This document shows, piece by piece, positions 1 to 11,600 of a DNA stretch of 64,000 nucleotides. The notes beneath the pieces are model-generated. The model had not been told where the DNA came from, did not search any database, and saw only the letters and a list, made by a program, of their open reading frames with translations. Numbering within the stretch: the stretch's first letter is position 1; the number at the start of each line of letters is the position of its first letter. Source of the DNA: Isochrysis galbana (Eukaryota; Haptophyta; Isochrysidales; Isochrysidaceae); NCBI GenBank assembly GCA_018136815.1, contig CM030931.1, forward strand, positions 5,462,148 to 5,526,147, given 5' to 3'. The translations under genes and the position numbers were made by a program.

Positions 1-1240
1 CGGAGCTTGGATGGTTCGGAGCTTGGGTGGTTCGGAGCTTGGGTGGGTGGAGCTTGGGTGAGGTTAGAGCTTGGGTTGGAGCTTGGCTGGGGCGAAGGTC
101 GGAGGAGCTTGGGTGGTTCGGAGCTTGGGTGGTTCGGAGCTTGGGTGGTTCGGAGCTTGGGTGGGGTTGGAGCTTGGGTGGGGTTGGAGCTTGGGTGGGG
201 TTGGAGCTTGGGTGGGGTTGGAGCTTGAGTGGGGTTGGAGCTGAGTGGGATTCGGAGCTTGGGTGGGGTTGGAGCTTGGGTGGGGTTGGAGCTTGAGTGG
301 GGTTGGAGCTGAGTGGGATTCGGAGCTTGGGTGGGGTTGGTTAGAGCTTGGCTGGGGTTGGAGCTTGGGTGGGGTTGGAGCTTGGGCTTGGGTGGGTCGG
401 AGGAGGGTTGGAGCTTGGGTGGGGTTGGAGCTTGGGCTTGGGTGGGTCGGAAGGAGGGTTGGAGCTTGGGTGGGGTTGCAGCTTGAGTGGGGAGCTTGAG
501 CTTGGGTGGGTTGGAGCTTGGGTGGAGTTGGAGCTTGGGTGGTTCGGAGCTTGGATGGTTCGGAGCTTGGGTGGTTCGGAGCTTGGGTGGGTGGAGCTTG
601 GGTGAGGTTAGAGCTTGGGCTTGGGTTGGAGCTTGGCTGGGGCGAAGGTCGGAGGAGCTTGGGTGGTTCGGAGCTTGGGTGGTTCGGAGCTTGGGTGGTT
701 CGGAGCTTGGGTGGGGTTGGAGCTTGGGTGGGGTTGGAGCTTGGGTGGGGTTGGAGCTTGGGTGGGGTTGGAGCTTGGGTGGGGTTGGAGCTTGGGTGGG
801 GTTGGAGCTTGAGTGGGGTTGGAGCTGAGTGGGATTCGGAGCTTGGGTGGGGTTGGTTAGAGCTTGGGTGGGGTTGGAGCTTGGGTGGGGTTGGAGCTTG
901 GGTGGAGTTGGAGCTTGGGTGGGCTGGGGCGAAGGTCGTAGGAGGGTTGGAGCTTGGGTGGGCTGGGGCGAATGTGGGAGGAGGGGTGGAGCTTGGGTGG
1001 TTCGGAGTTTGGATGGTTCGGAGCTTGGGTGGTGGGTGGAGCTTGGGTGAGGTTAGAGCTTGGGTTGGAGCTTGGCTGGGGCGAAGGTCGGAGGAGCTTG
1101 GGTGGTTCGGAGCTTGGGTGGTTCGGAGCTTGGGTGGTTCGGAGCTTGGGTGGGGTTGGAGCTTGAGTGGGGTTGGAGCTTGTGTGGGGTTGGAGCTTGG
1201 GTGGGGTTGGAGCTTGGGGGGGGGGGGGGGGGGTCGCCCT
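1..1240. repeat. G-rich minisatellite with higher-order structure
   Basis: Tandem array built from two interleaved units, GGAGCTTGGGTGGGGTT (17 nt) and GGAGCTTGGGTGGTTC (16 nt), with variants such as GAGTGG and GGCTGGGGCGAAGGTC. A longer block starting CGGAGCTTGGATGGTTC at 1 recurs near 545, and a related block recurs near 1017, so a higher-order repeat of roughly 0.5 kb overlies the short one. The array lacks stops in several frames on both strands, so the long ORFs across it are artefacts of composition. It ends in a G run (about 1216-1232) followed by a C run (about 1273-1292). Confidence 0.95.
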
Positions 1241-1314
1241 TCCCCCGTGCCCCGCCCCCGTGCCCATCGTCTCCCCGCCCCCCCCCCCCCCCACACACAC
1301 ACCACACCAGTCGG

Positions 1315-3864
1315 ATGAGGACTGCTGCGCCCAGTGGTGCCAGTGGTCCTCCACTGGGCCTCGACGATCTGCCCATCGAGCTGCTCTCGGAGGTCTTCCG
1401 CGTGCTCGCGTGCGACACCGTCACTGTGAGTCACCATCTACATCATTTCGAAGAAGAAGCACATGTCGGCGAGGGGAATCACATGGGGCAACTTCCATCC
1501 AGTGGGAACGGATTCCAGATGTTTTAGGGCCGAATTTTATTTAACCCATCGAAAAGCGTCTTGTCCAAGAAGTGCAGAAGCGCCAGCCTCTAGAGAGAGT
1601 AGAGATTAGTCGAAAGTAGCAGCTCGATGTATCTTTAAATATACTACTATTTCTCTCTTCTTGGAACCGCCGCAGCCTGGAGAGCTCTCCCTCCCCCCGC
1701 TCTCACCTCCCGTCCCCTCCCTCCCTCTCCCTCCGCCTCTCTCCCTCCCTCCCTCCCTCCCCCCCTGCCCCTCCCCTCCCCCTCCCCCCCGTGTGCTCTC
1801 GAGACACCGATGCCTCTCTCAAGCTCAGCGTCTGCCGCGAGCGTGCTCCACCGTCCTCCGCTCCGCCCGGCGTCTGCCGCTGGCCGCTCGTATTCGGCCA
1901 CGTTTCTAACTGCGAACCTGACGTTGCAGCGGCCCGAGAAGCGGCCGCACCACACGCGCAAGCCGCGCAGGCCCTTCAGCGCAGCGCTCGACGACGGAGC
2001 CAACAACGGCAGCGCCGCAGATTGCAGGAGCGAGATCTTTGCTCTCTCGCAAATTCACATTGGAGCGAACGAGGTTGAACCTACGCCACAGACGACGGAG
2101 CCACAGACGCCACCTGCCGACGAGTGCTCCAGCTTGCACAATTGGAGGAAGCGCGGGACGGACGCGTGGCTTGCGCACGACCTGCTTGGTGCCGCTGAGG
2201 CCTTTGGACGTGCCCTCGAGGAGGATGGCTGGTCCCTCGTCGACCGACTGGACATGCTGCGGCTGCGGTGTGCTGCGCTCCTAAGACTGAAAAAGTACAA
2301 TGAGGCGCTTGTCGACGCTCACAGCGCCGTGGATCTCATGAGCGGCGCGGCCTCCGACGGCGTGCCAACAGAAACAGCGCAAGAGATCTGGCATATACTC
2401 GGAGTGGCTCTGCTCGCCACGGGCAGTTCTACAGAGGCAGTGGATGCGGTGGCACGCGCATTGCGCCTGCACTCCGAGCGCGGTCCTCACTTTGACGCTC
2501 TGTGCAACCTCTTCCTTAAGGCTGCCGCAACGACACCCAGGGCCGCAGTGCCCATTGATGCGTATCTTCCGGCACGGCGATCTGTCAGTCGGCTGGCCGT
2601 CTCGTCCGACTTCGCCTCATCGTCGCCTACGCGTCGGCTAGGGTCCTTCCACCCTCCTGCTTTCCGTCTCGTTCTCCGTTCCAAGTTTGTACCGTGGCCG
2701 CTCACTCTCTTCCTGTCCCGTGCGATTGGCCAAGTCAAGTTGTCCCTATTCTGCGCACACAGGGGCACTAGCGCTTCCACTGCTGAGCCACACACGGCCA
2801 TCATCTGCACGGGTGGCGGCGCGGAGTCGGAGACACTGGTGCTGATCGATGTGCGCCCTGACGGATGCCTGGAGGTTCTCGCAAACTCTGGGTACGAGGC
2901 GTGGCGAACTGTCGAGGCAATGCTACCCCCGCGGGTGCGGCTTGGAGACTTTGAGGTGATTGCCGAAGGCTGGCGGCGAGACGGGCGAGCGCCGGAGGCT
3001 TTTGCGATGCTTGTCTCACACGAGTTCTGTGAGATGCGCGAGAGCAAGTCGAGCGCCGCCCTGGAGCAGCAAGAAGCGGCCGCCAGAAAGCAACGCCGTG
3101 CGGACGAGCTTGAGACATGGCTGAACGTGCTCGATCTCGGGGCTGTCGCCCAAATCTTGCTCAAGGAAGGCATTGATCTCGAATCATTGCAACACCTCAC
3201 AGACGCCGACCTGCAACACATCGGCATCATGCAACTCGGAGACCGTCGCAAGCTCTTGGCCGCGTGCCAGACACAATCCACATACAAGGCCCTCGAGGAG
3301 ACCATCGCCCAGCTAGAGAGGGAGAAGAAGGCACTACAACAAGCTGCTGACAAGTCACAGGCGCTTGCTGCGCGCGCCTCCAAGGCCCAGGCGGAGGTGG
3401 CTGATACCGTGGGGACTCTGCGGGCTGAGCTCCAAGTAGAGCGGGATCGCAATGCCATGCTTGAGCGCGAGATTCAGTCGTATGTGACTCAGCTCCAACA
3501 AGAGCGCGAGAGCAGTAAAAAATGGCTGATGCACGCACGGGCGTTTGCCACAGATTCAGAGCAGCTTCAGGCGCAGCTCACTGCGTTTATGGAAGTGCAG
3601 CGATCCTCGGTCAAGGAATCCAAAGATGGACTTCGCCGCGGCCTAACAAACCTCATTGAAAAAGTGCATGATCAAGCGGTGGACAACCCGCGCGCTTTTT
3701 TGGGGCACGCTGCAGCTCATGAGCAGCCGGGGCCTAAGCCACGCACTTCTCTTAGACACGTTGCGGCCGCAGGGATTATTCCTGCGGAGACGAGGAGCCT
3801 CGACTCTCTCTTAGGCTCGTCCTCAAAGAAGGTAACGTTTGGCACTCGGCAGATGCCAGAGTGA
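1315..3864 (+). CDS. F-box / TPR / SAM-domain / coiled-coil protein (two exons proposed)
   Basis: Proposed exons are 1315-1425 and 1804-3864. Exon 1 encodes 37 residues ending LDDLPIELLSEVFRVLACDT, which resembles the first half of an F-box, and stops at a GTGAGT donor in phase 0. The next exon follows a long pyrimidine tract (about 1678-1790) and an AG at 1802-1803, also phase 0, but the F-box second half is not clearly visible after the join. The long exon shows TPR-like helices (about codons 108-225 from the ATG at 1810), an unidentified middle part, a SAM domain (LETWLNVLDLGAVAQILLKE through GDRRKLLAAC, about 436-490) and then a coiled coil of about 100 residues. AATAAA lies at 3903, 39 bases after the stop. 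The SAM and coiled-coil calls are firm; the F-box join and any introns inside the middle part are uncertain. If exon 1 is not joined, the start is the ATG at 1810. An F-box plus SAM layout would suggest a ubiquitin-ligase adaptor or scaffold, which is inference. Confidence 0.6.
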
Positions 3865-4955
3865 ATGTGCCTTCTGTGCCAAGCTAGGGTCAACTTGTGG
3901 TCAATAAAAACATTTGAAGATTCGGGGCTAACACCTACATTCTACATTGGACATTGGGCACGGCATATATCCCTTCCGAACAAGAGTGGGGACAGGGGAC
4001 TCAAGATGACCCGAGAAACTACAGGCCAATCACTCATAACACGGGTGCAACGACCCGCATACAATACACGACGTGTAAGCTAAGATTGTCAGGCGTCGAA
4101 TCCTTGCGGGCGTAACGCGTAACTGCGCCTGATGTCTGATGAAGGGTATCAGAATATCTCTTACCCCCCTCGCTCTCAAACCCCTTCCTTGGTCCTTGGT
4201 CGAAGCAGCGCGCGCGACCTCCCCGAAACCGAAACCAGAGATTCCGACTTCGCCTTGAAGAAGAAGAACTTGGGAGCCCGAGGGGGAATTAAAGTAAAAG
4301 AATGAAGGGTAAAGGGCGACAGGAGCTGCTGCTGCTGGCGCTGCAAGGCAAGGATGGGGATGGGTAGTTAGTAGGGAGTAACACTAGCACTCTGCCTCGC
4401 GCCGTGCAAGTAGAAGTAGCGCTTTGGTGGTAAAAAATGTTTTCTTTGTTTCGCGACTGCCTCACGGGCGGTTTTTACCCAATGAGCTTTTGGGGAAGTT
4501 TGGAGCCGGGGGCTTGCGCCTACGTCTCCTGCGAGGGGCAAGGAGGGGGAGGTATAGGGTATAGGTATAGGTATAATCAGATTCAGGTACTAAGTTTTGT
4601 GCCTTGGGCCTCAGTGCGGTCTTGTGTGTCGTGGCCTGGTGTGTTGGTGCATGGCTAGTGGCAGTAGCGGCGCTAATGCTCGTTTGTTTTATTATTCTTC
4701 TGTAGTATGTCTCCCCCCCCCCCCCCCCCCTCCCGGCGGTCCCCGCCCGCCCGAGCTTCCGTACTAAACAAAAAAGTCTTCTGATTGGTTCCTCCTGTTC
4801 GCTCGCAGGCCGGAGCGTCCGAAACGTCTTCTCGCCGCGCTTTGACCGACGTCGGCCGGCTGGGTGAAGCTGCCAGACTGGGATTGGCGGGACTGTGAGA
4901 GGCCTCTTCTTTCGCGCGAGGGGCGTGCGGATCAGCAGGCTACCTAACCGTTGCA
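3865..4955. other. Intergenic, upstream of G-alpha
   Basis: No coding signal recognised. It contains an AATAAA at 3903 belonging to the upstream gene, a short tandem TATAGG array (about 4553-4574) and a C run near 4712-4731. ORFs here lack family resemblance. Confidence 0.6.
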
Positions 4956-6032
4956 ATGCGCTGCTGCGGCGTGAGCGCGGTGGGTCTTGACGACGCTGAC
5001 GCCGTGGCACTCGAGCAGCAGAATGGCGAGATCAAGAGGCACCTGGACGAGTCGGAGGATGTGGACAAGGGCGTCATGAAGCTGCTGCTCCTCGGGGCGG
5101 GTGAGTCGGGCAAGTCGACGCTTTTTAAGCAGATGAAGGTGATCAACAAAGATGGGTACAGCGAGGACGAGCGGCGTGCCTTTCAGGGCATCATCTGGTC
5201 AAACACGATCGGCTCAATGAAGAATTTGCTCGATGGCTTCGAGAAGCTGCAGATAGAAATGCCAGGGGACGTGGTAGAGGCACAGGCTACGCTGCTCGCC
5301 GAGACAAACAGTAAAGAAATCTTGACGCCGGAGCTCGGCAAGCTCATCCATACCTTGTGGAGGCATGAAGCAGTGCAGGCCGTCTTTGATAGACGGAACG
5401 AGTTTCAGCTCAACGACTCCGCCGACTACTACTTTGAGGCAGTCCAGCGCATCGCCAATCCTCGCTACCTACCTACAACAGATGATGTATTGCACTCGCG
5501 TGTTCGTACAACTGGAATAGTCCAATCGGACTTTCGTATCCATTCAACAACCTTCACCATGTTTGACGTAGGCGGGCAGCGCAACGAGAGGCGCAAGTGG
5601 ATCCACTGCTTTGATCACGTCAATGCGGTGTGCTTCGTTGCCGCCATCAGCGAATTTGACCAAGTTCTGTACGAAGACCCGACACAGAATCGGCTTGACG
5701 AGTCGCTAGAGCTATTCAAGCAAGTCAGTAACTCGAAATGGTTTCGTGACACATCTATCATCCTGTTCTTGAACAAGAAAGATCTGTTCGAGAAGAAGCT
5801 CGCAGCCGGGAAGCGACTCTCCGACTATCGAAAAGACTACAACGGGGCCAATACACCAGAGGAGTGCACCGAATACCTCAAGCAGCTCTTCCTGAAGCAA
5901 ATTAAGCCAGGGGGAATGCCGTGCTACACTCATGTTACCACGGCCACCGACACTAACAATGTGAAGTTCGTTTTCAATGCCATCGTAAATATCGTGCTGG
6001 AGGACAACATTCGAAGCAGCGGCCTTTCGTGA
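4956..6032 (+). CDS. Heterotrimeric G-protein alpha subunit
   Basis: Single-exon gene, 358 residues, the usual size for the family. G-alpha proteins bind GTP, couple to membrane receptors or other exchange factors, and signal with G-beta-gamma at the plasma membrane. All nucleotide-binding motifs are present: P-loop GAGESGKST (47-55), switch I RVRTTGI (182-188, with the catalytic Arg at 182), switch II DVGGQRNERRKW (204-215, catalytic Gln 208), NKKD (273-276) and TTATDT (328-333, a variant of the common TCATDT). The helical domain lies between the P-loop and switch I. The N-terminus MRCCG lacks the Gly at position 2 needed for N-myristoylation but keeps Cys 3 and Cys 4 as possible palmitoylation sites. 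The C-terminus NIRSSGLS has Ser where Gi/o proteins carry the pertussis-toxin Cys. The start is chosen because the ATG is in frame and gives the normal MxCC-type end. No intron was seen. Confidence 0.97.
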   Translation: MRCCGVSAVGLDDADAVALEQQNGEIKRHLDESEDVDKGVMKLLLLGAGESGKSTLFKQMKVINKDGYSEDERRAFQGIIWSNTIGSMKNLLDGFEKLQIEMPGDVVEAQATLLAETNSKEILTPELGKLIHTLWRHEAVQAVFDRRNEFQLNDSADYYFEAVQRIANPRYLPTTDDVLHSRVRTTGIVQSDFRIHSTTFTMFDVGGQRNERRKWIHCFDHVNAVCFVAAISEFDQVLYEDPTQNRLDESLELFKQVSNSKWFRDTSIILFLNKKDLFEKKLAAGKRLSDYRKDYNGANTPEECTEYLKQLFLKQIKPGGMPCYTHVTTATDTNNVKFVFNAIVNIVLEDNIRSSGLS

Positions 6033-6848
6033 ACATTTGGGCTTGCGGGCTCCGGTCAATAGCAGGATTTTCTTCGGTAGCTTGCATCGGCTATTCTCTT
6101 CACCAACTCTTCCTCATGCAATACGGCACTGGGTCACTTGTGCGTTGTGCAGGCAGCGGCGTAAATTTGAAGGAATCCTAGCACTTCAATTTTTTCGTAT
6201 AAGTTGGTGCTCTTTACGCTCCGTCAGTCTCGGCGAGCACCCATGGATACGATGTAGTCCAGCGAAAAGAATTTCAGGTGCCAATCGACGAGCGAGCGGT
6301 TTTGGGGCGGCACCCTTACTCTAACTCTAAGCTCTAAGCTCTAGCGCAAGCGCAACGCAAGGCGCCTCCTGCTGGCTCCTAGCGTGCCCGCCCCAGCGGA
6401 TGTACGTGCGGGCATGTGACAGCCTAGCGGTCGCGTGGGTGTGCGTGGGAGGCAGTCGGCGGGGATACAGCTAATGAGCAGCTAGAGTGTAAGTGTAGGT
6501 GTGTCGTTGTTCTTCTACTAATAAGAGATATAGCTGATGATGGGTGATGGTGATGGGTAGGGGTTGAGTGAGATGGATCGTTTTTTCTTTCATAATTTTT
6601 GTAGGACGCTCAGTAAGCAACGCCGCAGCCATGTAGCCGATACAATCAGGCACACCGCACTCATGCACTTGCATAATAGCACGGCCGGTGGTTCTCCATA
6701 CTCCACAAGACCCATGCAAGTGGGGGAGAAGGGAGAAGAGGTCATCCGCAAAAGTGTTAGTACATTCTGAGGGCCATTAACGAAGGAATGTGAGAGCAAG
6801 ATCAGACGGCATTGGCGGCCTGCTCGCTGCTCTCTCTCCGCCAGTCTC
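6033..6848. other. Intergenic between convergent genes
   Basis: This is the 3' flank of the G-alpha gene and of the YtoQ-family gene on the other strand. I see no motif, repeat or ORF that can be supported. Confidence 0.5.
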
Positions 6849-7752
6849 TCATGGATTCGGATTGCCCTTTCCAAGGCGCTCAACGATGGGTATAAACGCA
6901 TCTCCGTCTTTGGGCGGAGGTAGAGCGCCGTCGATCACGTATGCGAGCGTTTGTACGACCTGAGAAACATCCTCGCACACCACATTGGCGGCTGCATTCA
7001 CCTCTTTGAGCGAGTGGCCGAGTGATGGCGGATGCAGCGTAATGATTGGTTTGCCCTTTGCAAAGGCATAACCGGCGTCAAATGCAGCATTCCACTGCAC
7101 AAAGGGCAATATGGAGGGGTGGCACCAGTCAGCACTCCCCCCCCCCCGGCACTTAGCAGGACAGCGAGAAAGGAATGCATAGGCCAGGAGTACCGAAGAG
7201 AGCGTCTGTTGGCGCACGAGTTGTCCACTCGCTCGCTCCAAGGGGCTCGGGCGGGGCTATCCTCGTAAAATATCTCAAGAAGGACGACGGTGCAGGAATC
7301 CAACGAAGCCGATGGGAGCGGTGGGAGACGAAACGAGCACCCGCTTTTGTTCCTCATGTGCTGCGCACCTGCCGATACTTTTCTCCAAAGCGCACGACGA
7401 CCACGTCAGCCTGATCGATGAGCGTACGGGTGCGAACGGCGTTCATACTCGCTCCGATACGATCCCAATTGGGCCGCTTCTCCTCCATGCCCAAGATGAT
7501 CGCCGCGCAGTCGTCTGAGTCCTCATGCGAGGTGTTTGGCGCTGAGAGCTCGATGGGCAGCTGAGCTCTTGCCACTCCCGCAGCGAGCTCCTCGCGCCAC
7601 GAGGAGTGGATCTCACCCGAGAGATAGACCCGCCAAGCACGCGCGCCAACGCCACGACCTCCCGCGCCAGTACATACCCCGCGAGCCCCCACGAGGGCTG
7701 AGGCCAGCGGAGAAGAGAGCGCGCGCCGCAGCGCTCCGACCGCCATCGCCAC
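6849..7752 (-). CDS. YtoQ-family protein, organelle-targeted, two exons
   Basis: Exons are 7752-7369 and 7094-6849, giving 209 residues. The donor CAG|GTGCGC and acceptor GTGCAG|TGG join in phase 0 and restore a run conserved in the YtoQ family (VVVVRFGEKYRQ followed by WNAAFDAGYAFAKGKPIITL). The core shows VYLSGEIHSSWRE (42-54), a DSDDCAAIILGMEE segment and INAVRTRTLI-like residues before the VVVVRFGEK strand. YtoQ proteins are related to nucleoside 2-deoxyribosyltransferase-like folds, but their reaction is not established, so no activity is assigned. The first 40 residues are rich in Ala, Arg and Ser with no acid and look like a mitochondrial or plastid transit peptide. The 274-base intron carries a short C run. 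A GA dinucleotide tract and a G run lie just upstream of the start. Without splicing the two halves look like separate ORFs. Confidence 0.88.
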
Positions 7753-7784
7753 GTGAAGAGATGTGGTAGAGAGAGGAAAGAAAA

Positions 7785-7858
7785 AAAGGGGGGGGGGGGG
7801 GGGGGGGGGGGAAGGGTAGAAGAGAGAGAGTAGAAGTCAAGTATATCTAGTTGCTAGT

Positions 7859-7921
<63 letters not shown>
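7785..7921. repeat. Poly-G run and (AG)n tract at a gene 5' end
   Basis: A run of about 22 G (7790-7811) is followed by an AG microsatellite (about 7861-7922). Both sit within 200 bases upstream of the minus-strand YtoQ gene start. Confidence 0.9.
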
Positions 7922-7924
<3 letters not shown>

Positions 7925-8621
7925 GGGGAGAGACCTAAAAGAAAACCCTCCTTGGCCACTCCCAAGAAATCGCCACATTGCGGACCTTCGTACTCGTGAG
8001 CACGAAAGAATCAACTCGCGAAACTTTGTACTACTAGTTGCTTTGTTGTCATCATGAAGAACCACTCCTTGCTTTCTCTTGGAGTTTCGGGTGCAATTTT
8101 GAAAAGTCGTTTTTTTCCCGTCCCCACCCCTAGTGGATGGCGGAAGACGAGGGGAGCGGCGCACTCTCCACGACCCTATCTCTTCACGGATAGTTGTCGG
8201 CTGAGTCAACTACGAGAATGAGGCACTTAGTGCTCCATGACGACATATTTGATCAGGCACGTTGCAGCACGCGTCAGAGCACATGTTTATCAATGCACTA
8301 CAACGCGCGGCAAACACTTGGATGGTCGTAGGTTGCCGACCACTTGAATCAACTTCAAGACACACCTCGCACCTAAGGTGCAGCACGGTTCCAAAGCCAT
8401 GAAGCAGAGATGCCATTAACGATGAATGATAGAGGTCGATATCTCTGGGCAGAATGGAGTTTGTTCAGCTCGTTGCAAGGAGCTCTCACTCGCTCAAGTT
8501 ATCTAGTTAGGGACTGTATTGCGGCACGCGGCATATTGTAGAAGCGAAAGGAGGTCTTGTAAACTCCACGCGGCTGTTGCTTGAGAGGCGAAAATGCTAC
8601 ATTTTTTGCCGTTTTAGATGT
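7922..8621. other. Intergenic between kinase 3' end and YtoQ 5' end
   Basis: No supported coding region. It would hold the kinase 3' UTR at its right-hand edge, near 8600, and the YtoQ promoter near 7922. Confidence 0.45.
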
Positions 8622-11600
8622 TCATTGCAGACTAACACTGCGTGGCGTGGCCGGAAGCGCAGGCATACGGAAGCCGATCGGCGATGGGTTAAAAGACGAC
8701 GCAACGACGTTTGTTGACGAATCCAAACTTGCGCTACGAGGTGTTGGTGCAAACATTGGCCGCCGATAGCCGGGGGGGGTAGGGCAGGGCGATGACGCAG
8801 GGGTTCTTGAGGCTTGCGTTGCATTCTGAGACGGCGGCTGCCAACCGCGTGCGAGTGGAGAATTCGGAGAAGAGTTCCCGCGGCTCATGTCAAATTCAAA
8901 CGTTTGTGGCGCAATTGCGAAACGACTACTTGAATCTCGGAAAGTCAAGCAAGCGCCGTCAACGGGTCGGCCCATAGGGAAATTGTCCGCGTGCGTCTCT
9001 AAGGGTGGGGGGGGGTCGGATAATGAGGAAGCCTGCCCCGGAATGGTCACGCCAATGCTCGGACGATACAACGCAGAGCCTGGAGGGTGGTATACTCGTC
9101 GGCGACCCGGCACGCTGCTGCTCGTAGCAACGGACGGTAAGCACCCGTCTGCGCCATCTGCCTCGAAGCTCGCTGTAGCGGCACCACCGGCATTTGTAGC
9201 GGAGAATGAATCTGGTGTCGGGAGCAGATGGCCGGCACTTTGTGGTGCGTGCGGCGACCACGCCGGCATGCACTTGTAGTTGGTTATACTGGGCGTTGTT
9301 TCTGCTTGTCGAGGGGGACCACAACTTGGGAGAGCGATGCTATTCCTCGATTGTGCCGAGCTTGCGGGAGCCCGATGAGTAGACAACTTGGATACTCGCG
9401 CAGAAGACGGCTGCGCGTTTGCCGACCTCACGAGGCTGGCACCAGTTCGACTTGTTGAAGATTGAGAGCCGCGCGGAGACAGTGCCGACGAGGAGATGCA
9501 TGTCACTGAGCACAAAGAATCTTCTTTGTCGAGGGAAGCCGAAGGTGAGGCATTCGCGGAGGGGTTGAGTGATGAAGTAAGAGACGAGTCAAGAGATTCA
9601 GCGCGTAAGGACTCGTCGTGGGAAGAGGCACGCGAAGTGCAGCGCGCTGAGAGGCTGGCCGAGGTGGTGGAGCCGTGGCCTCGGCTAAAGGCGTTGCCAG
9701 AAGCACGGTGGCACATCAAATCGAGCGGAATAGTAGGTGGCACTGGGGCTGTGGTTGACAGGCAAAGGGGCGGAAGGTGGTGAGCGGGTGCGATTGGCTA
9801 CGAACTATTGGATACGAACTAGCCACGAGCCACGAGAGGTGGTCAAGCTGCGTGTGACATGCATTGACAGGATTCGAGTAGCGTAAAATGTGGTGCGGAC
9901 ATAATGCCAACATTTCTGAGACGTGTCGCGTCCATCGGATGCGGACGCACGCGAGGGAGAGCTGTGGCTCACCCAATGGTATGGCCCGCCTCGCCGGGCG
10001 GACGTTCGGTTCAATGGGATCGGTCGCTGCCATCCTTGAAGCGGTTGGCGCCGCTTGCTCGGACTTGGACTCGATCACCCATGGGTGCTGCATGACACAG
10101 AGGAATAGCATACTAGGGGTGAGGATTTGTGGTACCAGCCATGTAAGGCAAGTGGCACGAAAGCGGTCCTACTGCCAGCCGACAACAAGCGTGCTGTAGT
10201 TGTCCAACATATGCAGGGAGGAAAAGCGTCTTCGGGGTCTCGCACCCGCATGGCGGCCTCAATTGTGAGCCGTTGGATTGGCCGCACAGAAAGCATGCGC
10301 TTGACAAAATCTCGTGCCTGTCAGCGCATCGGACGACATCCGTTATGCTGAGCAAGCGAAATGCAATTTGAGGATAAAGACGCTCTGGCACACTTTCAAC
10401 ATTATGATCGTTGCCTGTTGGACCCGCCCAAGCGCCCTTCCGATGGGCGGCGAGAGGGCAGATGACAAGTGTTCTCGTGCGATAAGCGAAAAGAGATAAA
10501 AGAATAAGTCAATGGCCGTGCTGGACAGGCGCGTACCTCCCCGCCGGCGCTGTGATATCGAGGGAAGCTAAGCCGTCCACTCATGCTGGCGGCCTCCACA
10601 GAGACGTGGGGTTCTTGGGTGAAGGGATGAATCCTGCCCCAGTTGCACGGTGAGAATGAGAGCAAAGTCAACGGTAGGACTCCGCTGGTGGGAGCAGCCC
10701 CGGCGTGGGTAGCGCAGATTACTCCACACCACATGCCTCTCCCGTCGCGGGCGGCTGTTGCGAAGCTTGCATGAGGTGGGGTCGCGGGCGGCTGTTGCGA
10801 AGCTTGCATGAGGTGGGACATCGCCCCATTTGCCACGTCATTCTCAGGACAGGGAATCGCTGCGCGCAGGAGGTGCACTCACCCAAAGATGATGAAGAAT
10901 GCAATGATTCCTACTCCCCATACGTCCAAAGCTTTGTCGTACGAGATCTCCTCGCCGCGCTCGCACTTGAGCATCTCAGGCGCCAAATACTGGCGCGAGC
11001 CGCAAATGGTGCTCATACGCTCCATGGGATTTGTGATGAAGCGCGCGAGCCCAAAGTCGGCAATCATCGGTTTGGCGTTCGGCGTCGGATCGCTCAAAAG
11101 GACGTTTTCGGGCTTGAGATCGCGGTGAACCACTCCAAATGAGTGGAGATGATTGACGCCAGACAGGATACTCCGGACCATTGCGCGTGATTGTTTCTCC
11201 TCAAAAGCGTAGAGTGAATCGTCAGTCACTCGCTCGTACAGCTCGCCACCCGATGCTGCGACACGTGCACATGCAGATGCTTAGCCGGCGAGAGCACCCA
11301 CACACGAAAAGCGTGAGCAAGCTGCAGGACGTGGCCGGCCGCGCAAGCGCACCGAATTGGCAGATCAAAATCAAAGACGTTGGCGATTCCAATGCACTAT
11401 TCAGGGCGATGACGTTGTCATGCCGCAAGCTCCGCATCACGTGCACCTCGCGCAGCATGATATCCCGCATGCCCTTGTATATGGCCTTGTCGACGATCTT
11501 AGCCGCATAGGTGACGCCTGTGTCTCTGTGCTTCATTGACCGCACCTTGGCAAAACGCCCTTTGCCCATGAATTCTCCATCCTGGAATTTCCAAGAGGAC

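Noticed and set aside
64..1437. 457-codon Pro/Thr/Gln-rich minus-strand ORF over the first repeat
   Set aside because: It is the translation of the minisatellite and runs antisense into the F-box exon; no start context or family.
2487..3458. 323-codon minus-strand ORF
   Set aside because: Antisense shadow of the TPR/SAM gene, whose plus frame shows real domains.
10315..10345. Alternative acceptor (GCTCAG) for kinase exon 5
   Set aside because: Using it brings an in-frame TGA; the CTGACAG site joins GE to ARDFVKRML as expected in kinases.
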